Of a stretch of DNA of 64,000 bases, positions 19,768-30,464 are shown piece after piece. The DNA is taken from contig JABLTG010000056.1 in assembly GCA_016618085.1 (NCBI GenBank), positions 1-64,000 of the forward strand. The letters run 5' to 3'. This DNA comes from Neovahlkampfia damariscottae (lineage: Eukaryota > Heterolobosea > Selenaionea > Neovahlkampfiida > Neovahlkampfiidae). Every line of letters starts with the position of its first letter. The stretch's first letter is position 1. The notes beneath the pieces are model-generated. The model saw only the letters and a list, made by a program, of their open reading frames with translations, ran no database searches and was not told where the DNA came from. The position numbers were made by a program, and so were the translations under genes.

Positions 19768-22700
19768 ATGTTTTCAGAGTTTTCTGAAAAATTAGTTGTA
19801 GAAAAAAGAAATGGATCTGTTTTGTCTCAAAATACAATTTTAAAAATTGATTTATTACCAAAAGGACACGAAACTGAAAAAAAAAAACAAAAATCATTGA
19901 CTATACCATTTTCAGGGACGAAAAATTTCAGAAAAACTGAAGGTTTAAATATATTTGGAACTTCACAACCACCACTTTATGGATTGAACGCCATTTTTAA
20001 TATTGTATCAACAAAATCTCCAACAACTTTCATAAATTTAAGAGAAGAACCAGGTAAAACTTTTAATTTAATTGAATATTAACATAGTAATTTACATTAA
20101 CAAGAGACCATTTGTCCTTCGAGGTTCAAAATAAAAAAAAAAAATTAATTTTTTCAAGATCATGAGTTACCATATAAAAATTTAGATTACTATCAAGGTA
20201 TAGATACCAAAAGAATTGAGTCTATGGAAGAGAGATTAAAAATAGAAATTCTACTTGAAGCAAAAAAATACGAAGGAAATATTATCATCCATGATGAAAC
20301 AGCTCACAGCGAAATTGAAGCAAATTGGGAAAGTGTCAATGAAACAACAGTTCAAACACCAATTGAAGTATTTGAAGAAATTTCAAAAATATACAAAAAT
20401 GTCAAATACTTTCGTATTCCAATAACACCAGAAAAATCTTTTTCAATTGAAACTTTTGATGAATTATTCAACCATTTAAAAAACATGCAAAAGGACGAAA
20501 ATATAATCTTTAATTGTCAATTAGGTCGAACAAGATCAACAATGGCTATGATTATTTGTTGTTTGATCAATTTAAAATCACAAAACAATTCTCATCATTT
20601 TGAGAAAATCAAAATATATGATGAAAAAGATCCAATGAGTACTTTTCAAAAAGGTGAATATCTATCAATTCAAAATTTGATTCTTTTATTATACTCTGGT
20701 AAAAAATCAAAACAACAAGTTGATTCTGCGATTGATAAATGCTCAGAAATTTTCAATTTAAGAGAACAAATATTTCATTTCAAAAACAAAGGAGATAAGT
20801 CAAGAACTGAAGAAAAAACTATTTATTATGGAAAAAGTTTGAAAAATTTAGAATTTTATTCAATGTTGATTGCGTTTAATGAATTTCTTGAAGTTTATTA
20901 TGAAAAAAATGAAAAAACATCTTTTTTAAGTTGGATCAAACGTATTCCAGAAGTTTATTCATTATTAAAAAAGATTTCTGAATCAAATGAATCAATTTTA
21001 GAAGCTTCTGAAGAATTTTATGAATCAAGTCTTCAATACACTAATGTAGTTCAACAAAGAAATGGAAATTTATTATCAAAGAATATGATATTGAAAGTTG
21101 ATCATTTTATTCAACAAATGAATCAATTTCAATATAATATTAAAGGATGTCCAAATTTTAGAAAAATTAATTCCGAAATTTCTTTGTATTCAAGTTCAAC
21201 ACCAAATATATCATCAATTGATGAAATTTTTGATAATTTTAAACATAAAAAAGTCGTTTTTATAAATTTAAGGCAAGAACCTCATATTTATATAAATGGT
21301 GAAATTTATTGTTTAAGGACAATTCATTCATCATTTGAAAATATTCATTTCTCAGGTGTGAAATATAAAAAAGTTGAAAAATTGGAAAATTCATTAAAAG
21401 AAGATATTGAAAGTGAATTGAACATTTTCAAAAAAAAGATTTTGATTCATGATGAAACTGAAAAAAAAGATCTTTTTGAAAGATGGATTGAAGTGGAAGA
21501 TATCAAAACATCCAATGATTTCTTTTCAAATTTGAAAAAAGAAGGATTCAAAATTGATTATAAGAGAGTACCTTTAAGCTCTTTTCAAGAACCAACATTT
21601 CATGATATTGATGGATTATTGACTGTTCTTCATGAAATTGATTTCACCAATACAGAAGTTGTATTCTTTGATCAAAGAGGTGAACTTGGAATTTTTTTTG
21701 ACAGTTTTTAAAGGTTTATCACGTTGTACACTTGCTATGGTTATTGGATCAATGTTTGAGAAATACACTGCTTCTGAACAATATGAAATGTTATCACCAA
21801 GAACTTCATTAGTTTCTGATCAATTCATTCAAGCAAGAGCAATCACATCTTTGAGTAAAACTTCTAAAATATTGAATTAACTCTTTTAAAAGCTAGAACA
21901 TTGCCTTTTGCAACTTCTATTATTTTTGATGTTGAGAAAATTTTAGATGCTTCAACATTAGGGATTTCTGAACTTGATTTGAGAAAAGAATTTGTTGGCT
22001 TGTTGAAATTATTTGAATCATCAAGAACAGATTCAACTGGAAAAGTATTCTTACATCAAGCATCAATGAAATTGAAAAAATATTTGATACTTTTATTATT
22101 ATCCAATTACCTTGCAGAACAATCATTATCAGATTTTAATTTGAAATTCTCTGATTGGGTGTCACAGTATGATGATGTTGTGAACTTATTTTCTGATATT
22201 GAAAGATACCCAGAACATTTATGTTCACAACCAAAAATCAAAGATGACCCAACAGATAAAGTAAGTATGATTCTTTCAAGTCGCAAAGGAAATGTGATGG
22301 GAAAAAGAAATATGTTGAAAGCAGATCATTTTCCTTCTTGTCAAAGAAAGTCATTATTACCACATCTTGAAGGAGCTCCAAATTATAGAAAAGTGGAAAA
22401 TGTTAAAGGACATATTTATGGGGTTGCAATTCCAACATTAATTGGTATTAAATCAGTTCTTGATTATATCAGTGCAAAGAAGAATCAAGTATATTGGATC
22501 TGTTTACGTGAAGAACCTGTTTGTTACAGTAATCAATTTTAATCAATAGTTTTTAATTACATTTCTTAGTTGATGGTATTCCATATGTTTTAAGAGATTT
22601 TGATAATCCTTTCACCAACATCACTCAAACAGGTATTTCTTCTGAAAGACTTGAAGAAATGGAAGATCGTTTAAAAGGAGATATTTTAAGAGAAGCAAAG

Positions 22701-23408
22701 AAATATAATGAAAAATTCCTTGTTCATGATGAAGTTGAAGAAATTTCAGGATTGATTACAGAATGGAAAGATGCAACATCTAAAACTATTTTGACACCAA
22801 GAGAAGTGTATCAACAAATTGAAAAAGAAGGATATAAAATTAAATACTTTCGCGTTCCAGTTACCGATGAACGAGCACCAGAACCAAAAGATTTTGATGA
22901 TTTATTGGATATCATTAAAAATGTTGATATTGAAAATACTCATTTGATTTATAATTGCCAAATGGGTAGAGGAAGAACTACAACTGGTACTATCATTGCT
23001 TCTTTGGTGAACAATATGAGATCAAATATCAAAACTGCGTTGAAAACAGAACTTGAAGAACAAAGTTATTTGAATGGAAATTTTAAATTGATCAATAAGT
23101 TATTGAGAGTTTTAGAAAATGCAAATGAAAATAAAAAAGAAGTTGATACTGTAATTGATAATTCGTCACAAATGCAAAACTTAAGAACAACAATTTTAGA
23201 ATTCAAGTTGAAGGGAGAAAAGAATCATAAAGAATTAAAAAGAAGTGTATTTTATCTTGAAAGATATTTCTTGTTAATTGTCTTCAATGAATATTTAATG
23301 GAGCAAATGAAAAAAACAGATGATAAATTTGAATGGGAATTGTTTTCAGATTGGTTGAATAACAGAGAAGAAATTTCAAATTTGCTGTTAAGTTTTGATT
23401 TGGAATAA
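19768..23408 (+). CDS. PALD1: Paladin, three phosphatase-like modules
   Basis: Six exons (19768-20053, 20088-20123, 20159-21679, 21714-21854, 21893-22528, 22570-23408), 1152 aa. Three repeats each carry a FRKxxG/Y start, an INLREEP-like strand, HDExxE and a CX5R-type loop. Module 1 has CQLGRTR (C227) and module 3 CQMGRGR (C1003). Module 2 reads DQRGLSR, with Asp (D612) at the cysteine position, so it is probably catalytically dead. Paladin is related to cysteine-dependent inositol phosphate (phytase-like) PTPs; substrate here is inferred. Introns cut the LREEP strands of modules 1 and 3 and the loop of module 2. Three similar modules point to internal duplication. Confidence 0.9.
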
Positions 23409-23445
23409 ATTTTATTTCCCAGAAATTTCTTGTAGCAAATTTCAA

Positions 23446-23518
23446 GGGATGGTAGCTCAGATGGAAGAGCGTTGGTATGCGGAACCGAAAGTCATATTTT
23501 CAATTCATACCCATCCTC
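23446..23518 (+). tRNA. tRNA-like cloverleaf, anticodon GCG (Arg), weak T stem
   Basis: Every arm has canonical length: acceptor GGGATGG/CCATCCT (first pair G-U), D stem GCTC/GAGC, anticodon stem TTGGT/ACCGA with loop ATGCGGA (anticodon GCG at 23479-23481), 5-nt variable loop, T loop TTCAATT and T stem ATATT/CATAC. The A box TAGCTCAGATGG is excellent. The T stem pairs only at its three middle positions and the B box is poor. GCG is unusual for a eukaryotic Arg tRNA, which normally has A34. It may be a decaying tRNA or one derived from an organelle. It is oriented with its neighbours. Confidence 0.45.
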
Positions 23519-23642
23519 TTTCCTTTTGACAGTTTCAATACTCTCACCACATTTTTGAGTTCGTAGTTTTAACCAATATGAGTATTCTATTTTTAGAATT
23601 TTATTCGCCACTAAATTCCTACCACGAGAACAACCATAAAAA

Positions 23643-24444
23643 ATGGATGAAAGAAGTGAGTTGTCATTTTTTCAGAAAATTTATTTATCCATTTATAATT
23701 TAACTCTATTTCTTGGATGGTTTCACATTTTCACAGTTTTTATTTTCAATTTTATCAACAAAGGTTTCTTCACAACTTTAGAAACAATTTTCATTCAAAA
23801 TAAAACAGAAATATTAATTTTACAATTCATTAACTTACTAGATATCTTTAACGGATTTTTTGGATTATGGGGCAATTCAAAAAGTTCTTTTTTTTTTAAC
23901 TAAAATAGAAGTTTCGTTGTGTTGGTAAAAAAAAAAACAAAAATTAAAATTTTACAGGAGATTGTATTGTAAGGTTATCAGGAAAAGTCAGTTCTTACCT
24001 GTATTTTTATTGACACATGAAATTCATCAACATTATTGGGTTGGAATAATGTTGTTTTCTTGGACAATTTCAGATATTTTTCGATATCCATTTTATTTAT
24101 TAAATAGTTGGAAAGTTTCACCGGGTTGGTTGAATTTTTTGAGATACTCAAATTTCTTTTATCAATACCCTTTGAATTTATTGTCAGAAACAAAAGTATT
24201 CATTCTCATGGTTCCAATTATACACCAAAAACAAATTTTTTACGTCAGTTTTAATTGGATTTGTTCTTTACTTGGATTCCAGTATTCACTGGAAAATGAT
24301 GTGATTTTATTGAACTATTTGTATTTAGAGATTTTATTAAAATCATATGGAATTTTGAATTTTTTGAATAATTACAAACAATTGATGAAATTATTCAATT
24401 CTAAAATTTTTGGAAAGAAATACTCAAATGAAAAAAAGGATTAA
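23643..24444 (+). CDS. HACD: 3-hydroxyacyl-CoA dehydratase (HACD/PHS1 family)
   Basis: Three exons (23643-23883, a 16-nt micro-exon 23909-23924, and 23958-24444), 247 aa with about six membrane segments. The ER enzyme performs the third step of very-long-chain fatty acid elongation. LTLFLGWFHIF, LLTHEI, SDIFRYPFYLLN and the YQYPLNLLSE block fit the family, including the catalytic Tyr and Glu in YPxxxxxE. Both introns are tiny (25 and 33 nt), and the frame is lost unless the micro-exon is used. The C-terminus ends in KKYSNEKKD, with lysines near the end as in ER proteins. Confidence 0.82.
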
Positions 24445-24711
24445 AAATTGAATACTAGAATCAATATTAGATTCTAAAATTAAAAATAAATAAGCTTTCA
24501 AAAAATTAATTATTTGATATCAATCAAACAGCAAAATGTATTTTCTCTCCCAGAGCTTTACAACAGTTTTGAAGTGTGCCATGAAATACTCTCTCCTTTC
24601 ACCTCCCATTTGATTGTCCAATCCATGTATCCAATCAACTTGATGTTGTTAAATAATTTTGATTGGTTTTTCGAAATCATTGGTCAATTCTACACAATAA
24701 AAAGAAATCGA

Positions 24712-25460
24712 ATGGATCAGACTTTTGAAAAAATAGTAGGTAAATAAAAAACTCAACAAATAAAAGATATTTTTGATCGATTTGGGCAGTGAAAATAAAG
24801 AAATTATCGATAAAAACAAAAGAACTAAATTTTATTACATAAAACAACAAATTAAGTTATTTTTATCAGCTAAACAAAAAATGAACCCAAAAAATCAATT
24901 TAGTTTTTGTGTTTTAACAGATAAATGTTTTTGGGTCCATGAATTTACAACAGACACAAATTTAATACAAAATAGAATCTCTGAACTACAACCAAGTGGA
25001 GATTTTGAAACTTTCAATATTGAAACAGTTTTTGAAGAATTGTTTGTTTTTAATAATTTCTGAACATTTTAGTGGAAAAAAATTAGTTTCACCAAAAAAA
25101 AAGGAAAATTCTAATGAGGAGTTTGAATACGTTTATAGAACTATTTTTATTTACGGAAGACCAAAAATGGTACCTCAATGGAATAATAATGAAATACCTG
25201 AAAAAGTATTCAAGTTATTATCTTCCAATTTTTTCTTTTTTGATGTAATTTTAGTGTCATTTTCAAAAGAAGGAAAAAATTTATTTCAAAATTTTTTTTC
25301 TCAATTTATTGACCATGAGTATAAATTTGAGGTTAATGAAGTAGTTCAATTTACTAGGGCATTCAGTTTACTCCTTGCAAATCCAATTTACAGAAGTAAA
25401 AATCCAACAAATCATATTGGAAAGTTAGAAATAAAAAAGAAGAAAACTAGTTTATTTTAA
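24712..25460 (+). CDS. BABAM1: BABAM1/MERIT40-like VWA protein
   Basis: Three exons (24712-24735, 24767-25041, 25073-25460), 228 aa. EKIIFLIDLGSEN is the opening of the VWA-like fold of MERIT40, then QFSFCVLTDKCFWVHEFTTD, a GDFETFNIETVFEE helix, YVYRTIFIYGRPKMVPQW and FFFDVILVS, which match BABAM1 in order. In animals and plants it scaffolds the BRCC36 deubiquitinase (BRISC and BRCA1-A complexes). Human-type N-terminal disordered sequence is absent. The upstream open frame (from 24514) is ignored because GATTGG/CATTGG elements near 24661-24690 place the start at 24712. Its stop is 3 nt from the convergent ALIX stop. Confidence 0.85.
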
Positions 25461-25463
25461 GTT

Positions 25464-27838
25464 TTATTTTTTGTGATATGGATTATAACCAGGTTGATTT
25501 TGTTGTGAATGACCATATCCTTGATGATATCCACCTTGTTGTTGTTGACCAAATGAACCTTGTTGTTGTTGTTGATTTCCATACATTTGAGATGATGATT
25601 GATTTTGATAACCTGGTGATTGACTTAACATTATATTTTCAATTAAATCTTGTTTTTCAGTTCTTCTTGCAAAACAAAAATCTTCAACTTTTCTTGATGC
25701 TTTTCTGATATAATCTTGCATTGCAGTGTAAAATTGAATACCTTCTGATATATTAGCATTGATTTCATCAAATTTATTAATTGCATCATAGGCATCTTGA
25801 ACAGCTTTTTCTTTTGCTGATTGTTGATTTGAACCTTTAACTTTCATTAATTGTTGATGTGATGGATAAATCAAAGTTGTTAAAATTTCACTTTCTCTAT
25901 TTTGGATTTTTGTAATTTCATTAAGGTATTTTTCATCATAAACAGCTAATTGATCTTTAATTGCTTTATCCAAATCATCTTGTTTTAATAATAAAATCTC
26001 TTCAATCCTTTCAATTTCCAGTTGATTTCTTAATTCTTTATCAATTGATTCTTCTTTTGAGAATAAAGATTCAATTTCTTGCATTTGAGATTTCAAATCA
26101 TTGAATGCTTTTGAAGCTTCTGAATTATCAGATAAATCATGTTTTGGCATTGATGCATCTAATTGATATTTTGATAATCCAAAAATCTTAAATAAAGGAG
26201 AATATTGTTGAATTTTACTTGTGATTAATTGATCTGATTTTTGAGCCATTTGTACTTTTGATTTATAATCACTAATTTGTTTCAACATGTTTTGAGTTAA
26301 TTGATAAGAAGGTAATCTTGACCATCTATTACCAAATTGATTTCTACATTCTTCATCATCTTTTGCTTCTTTATCTAAAAGTTGATGAATATTCGAAGTC
26401 ATATTAACAGTTTCAACTGATAATTCATCTAATGTTTGTTTGAAATCTTTTAATCTTTTGATTCCACCAATTTGTTGAATGGCACCTATTTTTTTATGAA
26501 TTTGGTCTGGAAATCCTTGTGACTTATCTGCAGCTAAAATTAATCCAGGAACTCCTAATCTTGCAAGTTCTTGTTTTATTTTATCTCTATTGATTCTTGA
26601 ATTTCTAAAAAATTGAACTGTTTTTTGACCAATCATTTCAGCATATCTTTGTTTTGCTTCCATGACAACAAGAGGTACCAAAGCAGAGTATGGATCAGAA
26701 ACACCTAAATCTTTTGCAATATCAATTAAAGGAGAACATTTTGCAAGTCTATATCCTTCTAAAGGATCTAAATCAACAGCTTTTGGAATTCTATCATGAT
26801 AGACTTTTGCATTTTCATTTTCAGCAATTTTTAATTGTTTTGATAAGATTGCACCAAAATCTTGATATGATTTTTTGAATTCATTTGGTACATAAAAATC
26901 TTTTTTTGCTTTTGCAATCAAATCAACACCAATTTTAAGTCTTGTGATTTCTTTACCAACTTCCATTTTATCATGTGAATGTAAACCTAAAAAGTAATGA
27001 GCAGCAGCAATATAAAGATTTTTCTTTGCGTTACAGTATCCAGTTGTGTATTTATCAAAATCTTCAGCACATGCATTATTGGTCATTTGTTGAGAAGCCA
27101 ATTCATAAAGTATTGCTGTTTCATAAGCTAATTTGGTAAGATTTGAATTTTTGACTTGTTTTTCAACACTCATCTCAAAAATACATTGTTGTGCTGAAGC
27201 TAACATTAAATATTGTAATGCTTCTAATGCTTCTGAACTTAAATCAACAGTAACTCTTTCAGGAATATTTGGTAAAAGTGATTCTTTAATGAATGAAAAA
27301 ATGCCTGCTGCTGTTTGAAAGTGTGTCATTGCTAACTTACAAGAATCTGCAGATTTTCTTAATTCACTTGAACCTAATTGTGAACATACAACAGCAGCGT
27401 TGAATAAAACATTTGCTTGTTCATAATAAATGTTTCCTTGTGCTAACAAAAAAAAAAAAAATTAATTTTTTTTTGTCTCTTACAAACTCTTCTTTGAGTA
27501 AAACTGTCATACCAAATGAAATCTAAAATGATTCTATTTGCTCCAGAGTTGATTGGGAAATGAGCGCCAATATAACGAGCGTGTTGGAAGTATTTATAAA
27601 GAGCGTCTCTTGAACCTTCACTACCATCTTGAAGATTTAAAATTTCTTTTCTCATTTGTTCAACTTTCGCAAGTGCGTCTTTTTTTTTTTTTAAAATTAA
27701 TTTTTTGTTTTTACTTTCATATTGAATTGCGTATTTTTCTCCGTAATTTTTTTTTACATAGTGACGTAAATCTTTTGAAAAAGATAAACTGTATCCTGCT
27801 TTTTTTTTTAATGGAAGAATGTATGTTTGAAGCGACAT
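25464..27838 (-). CDS. PDCD6IP: ALIX/Bro1-domain ESCRT protein
   Basis: Three exons (27838-27715, 27678-27484, 27442-25464), 765 aa. The Bro1 domain spans about residues 1-370: FDFIWYDSF, YYEQANVLFNAAVVCSQLG and AAGIFSFI, and AAHYFLGLHSHDKMEVGKEI. A coiled-coil V domain follows, then a Gln/Gly/Tyr/Pro-rich tail (NQQQQQGSFGQQQQGGYHQG) instead of the usual proline-rich region. ALIX links ESCRT-I and ESCRT-III in multivesicular body sorting, cytokinesis and membrane repair. CCAATCA lies about 20 nt above the start. The stop is embedded in AAAATAAAAC. Confidence 0.92.
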
Positions 27839-27945
27839 CAAGTAAGAAGAGATTTTAAACCAATCAAATCATCTTCTATTTTTATCCAATTGATTCCAAA
27901 ATTTTCTTCAACGGTAAAAGGTTTTATTTGAGTTTTTAGTTGATT

Positions 27946-28957
27946 TTAGAGAGTCAACTTTTCAATTTCATCTTTAATGTCAGCATAAATAGTGTCCAAT
28001 GGATCAGTTGCATCCAAACAATGGACAGAAATGGTAGGATAATAATGAGCATAATGTTCAGCTGAATGCCAACCTGATTTAAGGTATGTTTCATATCTAA
28101 TCTTTGCTTTTTCTGAGTTATCTGTTGATCTTTGCTCACATCTTTTTTTTATTTCTTCAGTTGGAGGTGGTTTGTGTTTTAAGTGATAAATCTCTCCTGT
28201 CACAGGATCTTTAACTCTTCCTGATTGTCTTTCAATGGAATCTTCCAATGAAATATCCAGAAAGAAAATTAAATTTGGTTCTTCGCCTAATGAAGCAAGG
28301 TATTGTTGATTTTCTTTTCCTCCTAAATTTTAAATTAAATATCAGTATGAAACAAAACGGTTTTACTTGGGTATGAGTCTAAAATCCAACCAAATTCTTT
28401 GCAATCATCTTCCTCAAGTGTAGCTTTCAACAGTGGATTTATCATTGTTTGTGGAAGGTATTTTCCAGAATCTACAATTGGTTTTGCTTTTTGTGTCCAT
28501 TCATTATCTTTTTTCAATTCATTTCTAACAAGATCTCCAATACTAATGTGAACACATTTAAATTCTTCCGCAATTTTTGCTGCTTGTGTACCTTTTGAAC
28601 GATTAACATGGCTTTTTTTAATTTCTACCTTTTCCACTTCCAGGTCCTCCAGCCATGAATATTTTTGGAACGACTGGTCCTGAAGGAGTTGTTTCTCCTT
28701 CTGATTTCTGCATAAATTTTCTTGCTGCTTCTTCTTCTTCTTTTTTTATTTGTGCAAAATAAGCTGCCAAGTCAAATTTTTGTTTTTTTTTTCTTGGTTT
28801 TTTTAATTCTTCCTTTGAAAAAATATATGTTAATTTATTTTTTTTTTCCTACAAAGAATTTTTTTAATTTCTCCTCATCCACATCAGATGTTTTGTCATC
28901 AGTTATATCTTTGAGAATTAATTTTGGAGGTTCTCTTCTTTCACTTCTCCACCACAT
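27946..28957 (-). CDS. Adenylate kinase with N-terminal extension
   Basis: Four exons (28957-28853, 28812-28629, 28591-28367, 28322-27946), 296 aa. The P-loop GGPGSGKGTQAAKIAEEF is formed across an intron. HISIGDLVRNEL is the NMP-binding region and GWILDSYPRGKEN the AMP-binding one. The lid reads SGRVKDPVTGEIYHLKHKPPP, closest to the AK7/AK8 branch. About 85 residues precede the kinase domain: acidic then Lys/Glu-rich, with a coiled-coil look. It catalyses ATP + AMP to 2 ADP. AK7/8-type kinases are often axonemal, but that location is only a guess here. Confidence 0.88.
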
Positions 28958-29079
28958 TAGTTTTGACAGTTTTGATTGGTTTTCCAGAAATGGTTGAACA
29001 GTTGAAGTGAAAAAAAATCATTCATCAAAAAACAACAGAATTTTAGAATAATGTGAATTTTTCCAAGATGGAATTTCCT

Positions 29080-30386
29080 TTATTTGTTGTATAAATAAGA
29101 ATAATCAACTTGTGTATCTTTGTCTTCACCAAATAAAAAATCAACTGAAAAATTCTTTGGGATACTTAAAGAAATCAAAAATGAGTTCTCAAATCAACTT
29201 ACTCATTATTTTTAAATGCTTCATCCAATAACCCTTTTGGTGCTTGAATTAGACCATCAATAAAAGCTGAATGAAATGAATATCGAAACATTAATTGTGT
29301 TGAATAATTCCAGTCGACCCTACAGTCAATGATATAATCACCCTTTACAAAATTTTGAGATTTTTTTTTTTTCACAAACTTCAACATCAAGATCAACATT
29401 GAAAAGAATTAAATATGAATTCTCTCCCAAGGTGCTATCGATTTTAAAAATCATAATTAATCTTACAAAACTTCTTCTGGGTTATGAACTATCGTTCTTT
29501 TCACATTTTTTGTGTATGTATTTAATTCTGTTTTTTTGAATTGAAAAACCTCAATCACAATTTTAGAGCCTATTTTCAATTAATGTATTGCAAAATAATC
29601 TACCATTTTGAAGAAACATATACGGAACCTGATGGTTAAATAATCTAGAAAATGGTTTACATTATTTACACAAATTTTTTTCAAATTAAGTAGGTTTTGT
29701 TTCACCTCAACTTTTTTCTGAATAATTTGATAGTAATAATTAATGTATCTTTGAGTTAAATTTTTTTTTTTTTACCTAACTTGAGAAGGTTCATCAACAG
29801 AACCACCTTTTGGGTTGTCACCATTAGACCTCATTTTTTTAAAGAATAAAAGAGCTTCTTCAGGTGTATTACATATTCCTTTATACAATAAATAAGAACA
29901 AATTACTGTTCCTGTTCTTCCTTTGCCAGCTTTACAATGAATTGCAACAACATTTTTTTCATCTGCTTCTAACCATCCAGCAACACTTTTTATAATCATC
30001 ATTAAGTGTTCTATAGGAGGATTATGATGATCTGGAAATCCTGATAAGTTTTTAATTGTTTTCATTTTTACCAAAACTCAAAACTTGGTTATCAAATTTT
30101 GATATATCGTAAGTGTGCTCAGAAGTTAAATTATACAACATAAAATAACTGAAATGTTTTTCTTTAAAAAAACGAGCAACATCGTCTATGTTGTTTCGGA
30201 ACAAACTATTGAAACCTTCTGATGGTAAACCCTTTTTGAATTATTTTTAATTTATTTTTGTTTTCAAACCATAGCAATTACTTTTGGAGTTATATAAGTC
30301 AAATCTAAATCATATTTATCATCTACGTATCTGTTTCTGTCTTGAGATACTTTATGTTTTACCAAAGTTTGCAACCCATTGAACAT
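29080..30386 (-). CDS. PTEN: PTEN phosphatidylinositol-3-phosphatase
   Basis: Eight exons (30386-30270, 30231-30072, 30040-29776, 29748-29624, 29569-29467, 29434-29380, 29342-29203, 29164-29080) sum to 349 aa. VDDKYDLDLTYITPKVIAMG, NNIDDVARFFKEKH and YNLTSEHTYD track PTEN closely. The active site is IHCKAGKGRTG, with the two lysines specific for PIP3. The C2 domain follows (LILFNVDLDVEGDYIIDCRV, FRYSFHSAFIDG). The acidic PTEN tail and PDZ ligand are missing. The donor of the intron ending at 29570 is ambiguous (CGTATATG or TGTTTCTT, same phase). Acts at the plasma membrane against PI3K signalling. Confidence 0.93.
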
Positions 30387-30464
30387 TGTTAATTTTTTAA
30401 AAAGTTTCTGATTGGAGAAAATTTCAAATAAAAAAAAGAAACAAATTTTTAAAAAATAAATATT

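Noticed and set aside
24514-24711. N-terminal extension of BABAM1
   Set aside because: The frame is open but has no family match, and CCAAT-type elements at 24661-24690 lie inside it, consistent with promoter sequence.
29570-29748. Additional intron after KKVE in PTEN (GTGAAAC ... TTTTCTAG)
   Set aside because: The frame is open across it, and the encoded LLNLKKICVNNVNHFLDY aligns with the start of the PTEN C2 domain. Removing it gives an immediate stop.
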